From NCBI RefSeq assembly GCF_011386835.1, contig NC_088796.1, forward strand, positions 84,465,468-84,529,467: a stretch of DNA of 64,000 nt, given 5' to 3'. The notes below the pieces were generated by a model that had not been told where the DNA came from, did no database searches, and saw only the letters and a list, made by a program, of their open reading frames with translations. A program made the translations under genes and the position numbers. Source of the DNA: Chrysemys picta bellii (lineage: Eukaryota > Chordata > Testudines > Emydidae). Below, in pieces: positions 23,216 through 32,841 of this stretch (positions within the stretch are counted from its first letter, which is position 1; each line of letters opens with the position of its first letter).

Positions 23216-23855
23216 TCAGATAAACCACTGGCTGGGGGAGGCTAGCCCCCAGCCCTGCCCCTTCCACCCAAGGCCCCGCCCCTTCTGCGCACCCCAGAAC
23301 TCAGAGTTCCCCTACTGTAGCTGCCGGCCCCCACCCGGGGCCAGTGCAACCCATTAGGCGACCTAGGCGGTTGCCTAGGGCACTACAATTTGGGGGGCGG
23401 CGACCGCGGTGGTATTTCGGCGGCAGGACCTTCTGCTGCCTAGGGCGGCAGAAAAGCTGGCGGCGCTCCTGCCCCCGCCCCAGGTTGGCTAGTGCCCGCA
23501 GCCCCCCAGCCCCGGAGCGCCGGGAGGGAGATCGCACAGTCTCATTGCAGCCCCCCAGTCCCGGAAAGTGGGCGGCATGGCTCCAGCCCCTGGAGCCGAG
23601 CGGCACTGCCAAAATGGGGCCCTAAGGGCGGAGAGTGGGCCAGTCTACACCTGGCTGTTTGGGGAGGCACAGCGTCCCCTACCTGCTGCCCATGCTCCCA
23701 CCCCCCAACACCCTGCCCCAGCCCAGTGAAAGTGAGTGAGGGTGGGGGAGAGTGACTGACTGAGGGAGGGGAGCTGGAGTGAGCAGGGGCCTGGCCTCTG
23801 GGAAGGGCGGGGCATAGGTGTTTGGGTTTGTGTGATTAGACAGTTGGCAACCCTA

Positions 23856-24960
23856 TTTGTTGTGGATGAGCAAGTGTGTTTGTAAGGCTCTGCCTATTCC
23901 AAAATCTCTGTTCTCTGCCAGCACACCAAATGACTTTAGATCAACAGCCTCACCCCCAGAGAAATAAGGTTGCAAAAACTCACTGCCTTATCTGGAATGA
24001 AAAACAGAGAATCCCTGAACCTGACAGGGAAAAAATCAACTAAAGATGACTCACATTTAGAACCTAAGCATTCACATTCATTCTGCGTTGGCCTGATTCA
24101 TCCATCAGTGAGTTCAAAAGACTGGAGTGAGTTCCAAAAGTGACCAAATGCCAGAGAAGTGGTGGATTTATAGCAGAAAATATACATTGTATAGGGCCAG
24201 ATGTTCAGTCACATCAAGGCCTGGTCTACACTAGAAAGTGATACTGGCAAAACTTGCCATTTTGCTACGGTTTATTTTGTCTCCTAACTTTTTACGGCAT
24301 AGTTATTCCATTATTCCCTTTTGTAAATAAATGGTCTTCTCATGCTCTTAACAAATACCAGCTAATGACAAGCTAGTGAAGAAATAATCTAATAAAAGTG
24401 TCAGGAGAGAAAGTCACTGATATTAGCCAGACACCCCTTTGAAACATAAGTGACTATTCATCATGCAGAGGGGTCTCATCTTTCAATAGACTTTTTCCAC
24501 TCATAGCAAGAGATAGTCCTGAATGAGTGACCCTTGTAATGCAGGTATACTATACATTATTTGCTTGCTGGCAAACAAATTATGGCTTTTGTTTTGGTGG
24601 CTTCCATGCAAATAGGGACAAATTCTGTAAAGATCAAAGTAGGAGTATATTTCAGGTATATGTATCCTCTTCCTTATTTCCTTTACAATGACCTTGTAAT
24701 CTTAGCAACTTAATTTTCACACAGATAACATTTATTTCCACCTTGAGAATTTTTGTTGAACACCAGGCTAGGAAACATTTGAGAGACATGTACCTTCTGT
24801 GCTTTGTGTTTTATAGCTCCCCTGGGGAGTCTAACAGTGATCATATAAAAAGAAACATAGCAGAAAAAAAACACTGGTAAAGAAATCTGAGAGAGACCGA
24901 GATGACCTATTTCACATCCTAATAGTTCCAAAAGAAAATATGAAAATTCTTTTCTTTCAG
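23856..24960. other. Non-coding stretch with a short MITE end
   Basis: At about 24223-24290 a left-end fragment (ggcctggtctacactag) of a Harbinger-like MITE is present with no matching right end. Otherwise I see no gene or element. Confidence 0.4.
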
Positions 24961-25027
24961 AGACACAGTACTGATGATGGAGAAGATGAGAGTCTGAAAT
25001 ACTGATTGAAGATTCTTAACAAAAATT
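24961..25027 (+). other. Candidate 67-bp internal exon, probably non-coding
   Basis: A strong polypyrimidine tract and acceptor (ttcttttctttcag) end at 24960, and a consensus donor gtaagt starts at 25028. All three frames hit a stop within the segment, so a coding exon would have to end here. A non-coding RNA or 3'-UTR exon is more likely. There is no partner exon and no identity. A chance pairing of sites is possible. Confidence 0.3.
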
Positions 25028-25440
25028 GTAAGTGGATTTTTCCCTCTATATAGACATGAGAAAAACATCTTTATAGATAAAGCTTGTGTTTTTGCCTTCT
25101 GTGACTTTGTTTGTAACTATTTCAGAGCACTTTAAAATTATAATAAAACGTATCATACCTCATTAAATTTTGCTTTAATCTTGTGTGTGTGTGTTGAACA
25201 ATTTGCTCTCATTTATTGCTTATTCACTGTTCCTGTTATAGGATCTTCTTTCCACATTATTAAGTTTGTGCAGCTCTGTCATACTATTATAATTAAGATG
25301 ATATCATCACTTCTGGTTAAGGCCCATTTTTTAAAATTTATGTCTAGGCTATATACAAAGAAAATAATCAAAGCATCAATCCATTTTGAGTTTACACTGA
25401 AGGAAAAGTACATACATGCTTAATTTGGAAAAGTAACTAA
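25028..25440. other. No feature seen
   Basis: AT-rich DNA leading to the TAA at the left end of the Harbinger complex at 25441. Confidence 0.4.
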
Positions 25441-25993
25441 GGCCTGGTCTACTCTACAAAGTTAGGTTGGTGTTAGTCGCCTTGCGTTGACCTATGTGTG
25501 CAAGTGTCGACACTCAAATTTGTCTCCGGATGACATAAGCACTAGTGACACAATAAAATCTCCTCCCCAAATGGCGTAGAGCCATGGTCGACCTATTAAA
25601 ATAGTGTAAAGGCTGATCACCTGTGTTAATCCTTAGACCAGGTCTACACTATGAGTTTAGGTCGAATTTAGCAGCATTAGGTCGATTTAACTCTACACCC
25701 GTCCACATGACCAAGCCTTTTTTGTTAACTTAAAAGGCTCTTAAAATCTATTTCTGTACTCCTCCCCGGCGAGGGATTTAGCGCTAAAATCGATCTTGCT
25801 GGGTCGAATTTCAGGTAGGGTGGATGCAATTAGACGGTATTGGCCTCCAGGAGCTATCCCAGAGTGCTCCATTGTGACTGCTCTGGACAGCACTCTCAAC
25901 TCAGATGCACTGGCCAGGTAGACCGGAAAAGCCCCAGAAACTTTTTTAATTTCCTGTTTGGCCAGTGTGGCGCGCTGATCAGCACAGGCGACC

Positions 25994-27688
25994 ATGGAGT
26001 TTCAGAATCACAAAAGAGCTCCAGCATGGACCAAACGGGAGGTACTGGATCTGATCGCTGTATGGGGAGAAGAATCCGTGCAGGCAGAACTCCGTTCCAA
26101 AAGACGAAATGCCAATATATTTGCCAAAATCTCCAAGGCATGATGGACAGAGGCTACAACAGGGACACACAGCAGTGCCGCGTGAAAGTTAAGGAGCTGA
26201 GGCAAGTTTATCAAAAAACAAAGGATGCAAACAGTAGCTCCAGGTCAGAGCCCCATACATGTCAGTTCTATGATGAGCTGCATGCAATTCTAGTGGTAGC
26301 CCTACCACTAGCCCACCACTGTCCGTGGACACCTGCAAGGGGGGAGTCTCACGCAACAGGGATGAGGAGTTGGAAGATGAGGAGGAGAAGGAGGTTGAGG
26401 ATAGCGCACAGCAGGCAAGCGGAGAATCCCTTCTCCCCAGTAGCCAGGAACTGTTCATCACCCTGGAGCCAATACCCTCCCAACCTTCCCAAAGTGGGCT
26501 CCCGGACCATGAAGCCGGAGAAGGAACCTCTGGGAGTGTATCTTTGTAAATATAATACAGGGTTTAAAAGCAAGCGTGTTTAATGATTAATTTACCATGC
26601 CAAGCCAGTAGCAAGTAGTCTGGAATCATTGCAGAACAAAACCTTGCAGCGAATGGGCCCGGGCTTTGGCTGTTTGCCTTTGGCTGAAAATAAATCATTC
26701 CTGCTGTTAGCCACGCGGTGCGGGGGAGGCCTGTTCATGCTAAACTGTTCGCGTTTGGCTGACAGGGATCTTCCCTGATACTAGACATGTGGTTGGGGAG
26801 CAGGGGGAGGTGAAGCGATCATCCCAGAGAATTGGGGGTGGGGTTTGATTGTGCTGCACATTCACCCTAAAACCGCAGCCCCTCCTTTTTAAATGGCCAA
26901 CCCAACGGCTTTGCTTGGTATGGGAAAGGAGGGTGCTGCTGTTTAAAACCATTCCCACATGTTATGAAGAAGCTGAAACCCTTTGCCTTACCATGGCTGC
27001 CTGCAAGCCGAATTCTGTTGCCCAGCCGAGCGTGTGATGTCTCACACCAAACTGGCAGGCATTCAATATAAGAGGGAAAATTCAACCTTGTAGCAAAAGC
27101 ACATGTGCTATGTAATGTGAATCGCTTGATTCAGTGTGAAATAGTCTTCCCTTTGCTCTCTAAAACTTATCTTTTTTTAAATACTACTCTCCCTTTTTTT
27201 TTCCTCCCGCAGCTGCAAATGTTTCTATGCTCCTCCTATCATTTCCATCCTAGAGGCTAGCGCAGATTAGAAGGTGAAAAAAACACACTCACGATGAGAT
27301 GCTCTCAGAGCTCATGCAGTCCTCCCACACTGAAAGAGTTCAGCAGAATGCATGGAGGCAAACAATGGCAGAGTCCAGGAAAGCGTTAAATGAACACGAT
27401 GAGAGGAGAGAGGAGCATGCTGAGAGGAGGCTGGATGCAATGCTGTGGTTAATGGGGGAGCAAACTGACATGCTCAGGTGTCTTGTGGAGCTGCAGGAAA
27501 GGCAGCAGGAGCACAGACCACTGCTGCAGCCCCTGTATAACCGCCTGCCCTCCTCCCCAAGTTCCATAGCTTCCTCACCCAGATGCTCAAGAACGCGGGG
27601 GAGGGGGAGAGGGAGGCTATGGGCACCCAGCCACTCCACCCCAGAGGATTACCCAAGCAACAGAAGGCTGGTATTCAATAAGTTTTGA
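25994..27688 (+). pseudogene. Harbinger Myb/SANT-like DNA-binding protein gene, two exons, broken
   Basis: PIF/Harbinger elements need a Myb-like accessory protein that binds element ends and helps the transposase enter the nucleus. The ATG at 25994 opens a trihelix/Myb-like domain (RAPAWTKREVLDLI, then AVWGEESVQAEL). A one-base loss near 26137 gives a stop at 26141-26143. The domain continues in the next frame (GYNRDTQQCRVKVKELRQVY), and a second frame change follows near 26290 before an acidic region (EELEDEEEKEVED). Exon 1 appears to end at 26545 (donor gtaaat). Exon 2 starts at 27213 after cctcccgcag and encodes a charged coiled-coil tail ending RRLVFNKF at 27688. In exon 2, in-frame TAG and TGA codons precede 27299. 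The gene is clearly dead but its layout is readable. Confidence 0.85.
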
Positions 27689-27808
27689 ACTGTAGTGTGG
27701 CCTTGTCCTTCCCTCCTCCCCTCATCCACCACCCCACCCAGTGCTTCCCTCCTCATCCACCCCTCCCAGGCTACCTTGCGAGTTTTCCCCCTTTTTGTGT
27801 GATGAATT

Positions 27809-27814
27809 AATAAA
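27809..27814 (+). terminator. Poly(A) signal of the Myb-like gene
   Basis: AATAAA in gatgaattaataaagaatg. It faces the minus-strand AATAAA of the transposase gene at 27843-27848 about 30 bases away, so the two transcripts would end tail to tail. The same arrangement is kept in the second Harbinger copy near 44850-44890. Confidence 0.7.
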
Positions 27815-27895
27815 GAATGCATGATTTTGAAACAATAATGACTTTATTGCCTCTGAAACTGGTGATCAAAGAGGGGAGGTCAGTTGGCTTACAGG

Positions 27896-28082
27896 CAGGG
27901 CCGGCTTCAGGCACCAGCGAAGGAAGCAGGTGCCTGGGGCGGCCAATAGAAAGGGGTGGCAGTCCATCTGTTGTTGGGGCAGCACATCCGGGTCATTGTC
28001 GGCAGCACTTCGGCAGCAGCTCAATCGGGTTTTTCTTTTTTTCCCACTGCTTGGGGTGGCAAAAATGCTGGAGCCGGCCCTG
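27896..28082. mobile_element. 187-bp hAT-like MITE inside Harbinger A
   Basis: Termini CAGGGCCGGC / GCCGGCCCTG. It is flanked by a perfect 8-bp duplication cttacagg (27888-27895 and 28083-28090). The second Harbinger copy shows the empty site (ttgccttacagggaagtag near 44930), which proves insertion. Confidence 0.93.
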
Positions 28083-28145
28083 CTTACAGGGAAGTAGAGT
28101 CAACCAAGGAGGCGGGTATTCATCAAGGAAAAACAAAGAGAACTG

Positions 28146-29162
28146 TCACACGGTAGCCTGGCCAGTCATGAAACTGGTTTTCAAAGCTTCTCTGATGTGC
28201 AGGGCACCCAGCTGTGCTCTTCTAATTGCCTTGGTATCTGGCTGCGCGTAATCGGCCACCAGGAGACTTGCTTCAACCTCCCACCCCACCATAAACGTCT
28301 CCCCCTTACTCTCACAGAGATTGTGGAGTACACAGCAAGCAGCAATAACAATGGGCATATTGGTGTCGCTGAGGTCTAACCTAGTCAGTAAACTGCGCCA
28401 GCGAGCTTTTAAACATCCAAATACACATTCTACCACCATTCTGCACTTGCTCAGCCTATAGTTGAATAGCTCCTTACTACTGTCCTGGGTGCCTGTGTAT
28501 GCCTTCATGAGCCATGGCATTAAGGGATAGGCTGGGTCCCCAAGGATAACTATAGGCATTTCAACATCCCCAATGGTAATTTTCTGGTCTGGGAAGTAAG
28601 TTCCTTCCTGTAGCTGTTCAAACAGACCAGAGTTCCTGAAGATGCAAGCGTCATGCACCTTTCCTAGTCATCCCATGTTGATGTCAGTGAAACATCCCTT
28701 GTGATCCACCAGTGCTTGCAGCACCATTGAAAAGTACCTCTTGCAGTTTACGTACTGGCTGACAAGGTGGTCCGATCCCAAGATAGGGATATGTGTTCTG
28801 TCTATCGCCCCACCACAGTTAGGGAACCCCATTGCAGCAAAGCCATCCATTATGACCTGCACATTTCCTAGAGTCACTACCCTTGATAGCAACACCTCAG
28901 TGATTGCACTGGCAACTTGGATCACAGCAGCCCCCACAGTAGATTTGCCCACTCCAAATTGATTCCTGACTGACCAGTAGCTGTCTGGTGTTGCAAGTTT
29001 CCAGAGGGATATCGCCACTTGCTTCTCAACTGTGAGGGCTGCTCTCATCTTGGTATTCTTGTGCTTCAGGGCAGGGGAAAGCAAGCCACAAAGTTCTATG
29101 AAAGTGCCCTTACCCATGCGAAAATTTCGCAGCCACTGAGAATCATCCCACACCTGCAACAC
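28146..29162 (-). pseudogene. PIF/Harbinger DDE transposase, one nonsense codon
   Basis: The transposase cuts and rejoins the element. Reading leftward from 29162, the N-terminal part (164 codons) has the helical LTVEKQVAISLWKLAT region and the first catalytic aspartate in GAIDRTHIPI (D121), followed by VDHKGCFTDI. A TGA at 28668-28670 replaces what is usually a tryptophan codon. The same frame then runs on through MHDACIFRNS, GDPAYPL (D41 of the second part) and the acidic catalytic motif VVECVFGCLKARW (E77) to a stop at 28146. Apart from that single stop, the DDE triad region looks complete, so this was a fairly young copy when it died. It is convergent with the Myb-like gene. Confidence 0.9.
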
Positions 29163-29788
29163 TATGTGGTCCCACGAGTCTGTCCCTTAGGAAAGAGTGT
29201 CTGTAAAGTATAATCTTCTACAAACATATCTCTACACCTATTGCCAATGGTAATCTGCTGATTGGGAAAGAATGTCCCTGCTTGCAGCTTTCTGAACAGT
29301 CCTGCGTTCCCAAAGATGTGTGATACACCTTTCCTGAGCAACCCACATTGATCCACCAGTGCTTGCATAACCATAGAAAAGTAGCCCTTTCTGTTCATAT
29401 ATTCTATGGCAAGGTGGGCTGGTACCAAAATAGGGATGTGTGTACTGTCTGTCACCCCAGCACAGTTCGGACACTCCATTGCTGAAAATCCATTCACACT
29501 ATTTCCTGCACACTGTCAAGAGTCACAATCCTGCATAGCAGGAGATGATTAATGACCATGCACACTTTCATGACAATAGGCCCCACTATGGATTTTCCAA
29601 CTCCAAAATGATTTCCCATTGACCTGTAGCAATCCAGTGTTCCAAAGTGTGATTGCCACTGTCAATGCAGCTTTCATTCTTGTGTCCATGTGCTGGAGGG
29701 CTGGAGTGAGCTTGGCACACAGATCCAAGAATGTGGCCTTTTGCACCCGAAAGTTCTTCACTGACTGCTTGTCATCCCAAACCTGCAT
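29162..29788 (-). pseudogene. Second, diverged Harbinger transposase fragment (element B)
   Basis: Minus-strand frames at 29549-29788 (MQVWDDKQSVKNFRV, then DLCAKLTPALQ) and 29162-29497 (VTDSTHIPILVPAHLA, then GKLQAG-like GLFRKLQAGTFFP) align with the N-terminal and middle parts of the neighbouring transposase but differ at many positions. The frame is broken near 29500. It stops at QITIGN and lacks the GDPAYPL and terminal E motifs. It is upstream, in transcription sense, of the element A transposase, giving a tandem of two unequal paralogues. It supports a nested origin. Confidence 0.8.
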
Positions 29789-30373
29789 TACGATTTGATC
29801 ACCAGTCAGTGCTCATTTCTCAGGCCCAGAAACAGAGCTCTACCATCAGCTGCTGCTCCATGAACATCACCAAGTATCTTGAAATTTTTTTTGGCTAGGT
29901 CCTTCAGAAACTGTCCTCAAAGAAATCCTCCTGTCGCCCCTGTGGGTTGCAAATACAGGAGAGTCGTGTACCCTGTATTTGCAATGTTCATGAGAATAAT
30001 GCAGAGCTCTGCTTGCTCTGTACTTCTGCCAGAGATGGCAGACACTGAAAAGTGCCGTGGGGCTTTGTAGGATTTTTTAAAGAAGTGCAAAAATTATGGG
30101 GATATGGATGGCATTATGGGACAAGAAAGTTGCATGCTGGGAATTTGATCCCTCGCTCCCAGAGATCCCTGAGCAGGTCATTACTATCTCATGGCACACT
30201 GGAATACCTACCCATGATGGACTGCATTTTACATAGACACATGAACCCCTGGTGAATATGTGCAGCGCTGACACAAGCAGCCAAGTATGCACACACCTGA
30301 GTAGTATACAGACTTCGATGGCTGTACACCAACACAACTTACATTGACCAAAGTTTGTAGTGTAGACATGGCC

Positions 30374-32582
30374 TTACTGTAGCTGAGGCTCCTTGGAAGC
30401 ATGAATGCTTATCTGATGCTTTTCAAAGTTCTTCCATACTTCCGAACATGCTTAACTTTAGATCCATGGGTCTCTCTTTTTTCACATGGTAGAGATGTAT
30501 TTTCAGACTAAAGATTGTGCATCTCTGGAGTTTGTTTCATTTTTAGTAGCACAAGTTATTTCATAGCTTGGATGAAATAATTAACTCTTAACTGTCTCCT
30601 CTGAGGTGGAACCAATATGTTGGTATTGCAAAAAAAAAGTTCATGATGCAAATTTCAGTGCAAGATGAGGGGCTCATCACTTTATAGAAGGTCCTCAGCA
30701 CCATAGGCTAAGTCTTTCTATTGACTTGTATCAGACCCTTAGGTTTCAGTTCAGGAAAACATCCCTACTCAGGACAGTACTTAAGTGCATGCTACAGATT
30801 ACTACATGTACCAAGAAACTCATTTACCTTAGCAGCCATGTATGGTATATCATATAACTCTTTAATATTTAACTAAGTAAATACTGCAGTAATATGATTA
30901 AACAAAATACAGGGATCACATGAGGCACTTGTTCCAGTAGTTGTGGTCAAAAAAGAGCAAGAGCCCCTCTTTCTCCCCAGAGAGGTTGATCTAAGTGGGG
31001 GGAGAAGATGCTGTTATGGGGATGTTCTATAGGAAATTAGGCAACCAAGGCAGAAGCATGGGCAAAAAAAAAAAAAAAAAAAAAAAAAAACGCAATTAGA
31101 ATACACCAAAGGATTTGTAACCAGGGCTCATTTGAATGCAGAATCATAGCAGAGTGGATGCTCCATGAGGGAATCTGCTGTAGCACTGTCTACCTTAGTA
31201 GGGTTAGCAATTCAGTCCACCCTGTACTCTAGTGCTGGCAACCCATCCCCCAACAATCAGACAACTTCACAGATCAATCTTCCCAACCCTTTTACAGTTA
31301 CCTCAACCTTCAATCTTGCCACTACCAGATGTGGTTAAGGACAATACCGCTAGCAAGTCCCTCAGTGATGTATATGCCTGTCACTGCAACTTGTTGACAG
31401 AAGTACACTCTAAGTTGGTCTCAGACACACACGTTCTAAAAGGCTATGGGAAAAAAATAAGCACTTCTCCTATCCCTCTCATTGAATGCTCTTTTCCTTT
31501 GAACTTCCTGGGATTTTCTTCTATAGCCCAATATGTTTTTGATAAATTTCACATTCACATCACACACACACACAACACTTAACTTTTAGCTCTTCTTTAA
31601 TACATTTTTTTTTAAATTTTAAGTTAATAAAATTACAGATGGGTTTATACTGAACACCAAATCCACAGCCCACCAAACTTTGGGGAAGTTGAAATTCGGA
31701 TCTAAGTTCAGACCTGAAGTTTGCAATTTGAGCCCACCTTTATTTAAAATATGCCCTGCTAATTTGCTCCTTTGTCCAACTCCCTGCATCCCACAGAAAG
31801 ATTAGTAATTTATAAAGACAGTAACAATTCGGGAACAAACTTGAATGGCTGCTACATAAGTGTCTTGTTGAGGAAGGCATATTACAGTCTAACCAAACCC
31901 AGAATTTGCTCTGGGGTTCTTGGAACTCATCTGGACATTTAAAAAAAAAAATCTTGCTGTCTTTAACATTAATATGATTTTTCAACCCACCTCTGTGGTG
32001 GTGAAAAATCTTGCCTAAAGTCAGATGAAGACGAAAGTTGATTGCAAGGTTAATAAAATCCCAGGAAATCTCACGGATATTAAATTAGTATTGAAAAATG
32101 TGAGCAAATTGACTCAAAAAAAATTTCCAACTGCTCAGTTCAGTTCTCAACGAATCAAGCAAATCTGAATTTTAAAACCCCAATGTATACATCATTGTTG
32201 GCCTATTTCTAGGTTTTAAAAGGTTTGACTATTCCAAAATACAGTCCCCACTTTATTTCCTTGCAAATAGCAGCAAGTGAACCAACTGCAGCAATGGCAG
32301 CTGATACTAAGCCAATGGAGGGGTAAAAGAGATGAAAAAGATTGAGACAGATTATTCCTATTAGGCATTGACCCACAAGAGTTAATCTTCACTAGGTGGG
32401 GAAAAAAGGTGTGTTCTTATCACCCGGTAATTAACCTGGAGAAAGATCCAGGAGGCACTGTGTCTCAGGAAGGCACAGTGCCCCTAAAAGCACAGTTGAA
32501 CTGTGTTCCTTGTCCCATCCCTGAAGGAAATACAACATGTGCTTCCTTCTGCAGCCATTAAGTTTCTTTTCCCTGCCCTTTC
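30374..32582. other. Non-coding stretch with ancient repeat and poly-A run
   Basis: A degraded amniote palindrome-type repeat lies at about 30720-30815 (caggaaaacatccctact, then acagtacttaagtgcatgct). An uninterrupted A-run of about 28 is at 31063-31090. No exon or element boundary is otherwise supportable. Confidence 0.4.
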
Positions 32583-32585
32583 TTA

Positions 32586-32838
32586 GGGCAGATCTATGCT
32601 ATGCAGGGCTAAGTCGACCTAAGTTACATAACTCCAGCTACGTGAATAACGTAGCTGGAGTCGACATACCTTAGGTCGACTTATTGTGGTGTCTACACCG
32701 CACTGGGTCGACGGGAGAAACTCTTCCCTGGACTTACCTTATGCTTCTCGTTCCGGTGGAGTACCGGAGTCAGCCAGAGAGCGATCTACCCTTGGTGGAT
32801 CAATTGCCACGCGTCGATCCCCCTGTGGAGACAAGCCC
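32586..32838. mobile_element. Harbinger-type MITE with TTA target duplication
   Basis: Left end GGGCAGATCTATGC and right end GGAGACAAGCCC, flanked by TTA at 32583-32585 and 32839-32841, the 3-bp duplication of PIF/Harbinger. It contains a hairpin (ctccagctacg / cgtagctggag, about 32631-32660) and several tcgac motifs shared with the Harbinger elements. No protein is encoded. The 80-codon ORF crossing it is a shadow. Confidence 0.85.
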
Positions 32839-32841
32839 TTA

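Larger units (their letters stand above)
22297..23855. mobile_element. Composite hAT-like element with TAGGGTTGCCAA ends
   Basis: The left end TAGGGTTGCCAA and right end TTGGCAACCCTA form inverted termini. The flanking tttcctgt and tttgttgt match at 6 of 8 positions, consistent with an old 8-bp hAT target duplication. At about 1.56 kb the element is swollen by later insertions. A complete MITE sits at 22691-22999, and a C-rich minisatellite and a second GC-rich repeat block (from about 23350, ttaggcgacctaggcgg) fill its right half. No transposase frame is present. The several GC-rich ORFs here are artefacts. Confidence 0.75.
25636..29215. mobile_element. Inner PIF/Harbinger element A, right end missing
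   Basis: Begins GACCAGGTCTACACTATGAG, matching the left end of the copy at 44107-46226 over several hundred bases. It carries two convergent genes as expected for the superfamily: a two-exon Myb-like gene on the plus strand and a DDE transposase gene on the minus strand. Their poly(A) signals face each other (AATAAA on the plus strand at 27809-27814, on the minus strand at 27843-27848). Its right terminal sequence, present in the second copy, is not found; the homology breaks near 29200, where element B resumes. Confidence 0.8.
25441..30373. mobile_element. Outer PIF/Harbinger element B, holding an inserted element A
   Basis: The left end GGCCTGGTCTACTCTACAA (preceded by TAA) and right end TTTGTAGTGTAGACATGGCC (followed by TTA) are mirrored Harbinger-type termini bounding about 4.9 kb. 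Within it, from about 25636, a second set of left-end sequence begins and leads into a Myb-like gene and a transposase gene (element A). Only about 195 bases of B remain at its left and about 1.1 kb at its right, including a transposase fragment (29162-29788). The best explanation is insertion of A into B with loss of B's middle and of A's right end. Harbinger insertions normally make a 3-bp TWA duplication. Confidence 0.75.

Noticed and set aside
22281..23612. Many GC-rich ORFs of 80-180 codons
   Set aside because: They fall in the composite hAT element; no transposase or other motif and no consistent frame.
31063..31090. Poly-A tract as the tail of a processed retrogene
   Set aside because: No coding sequence or target duplication precedes it; it is a simple run.
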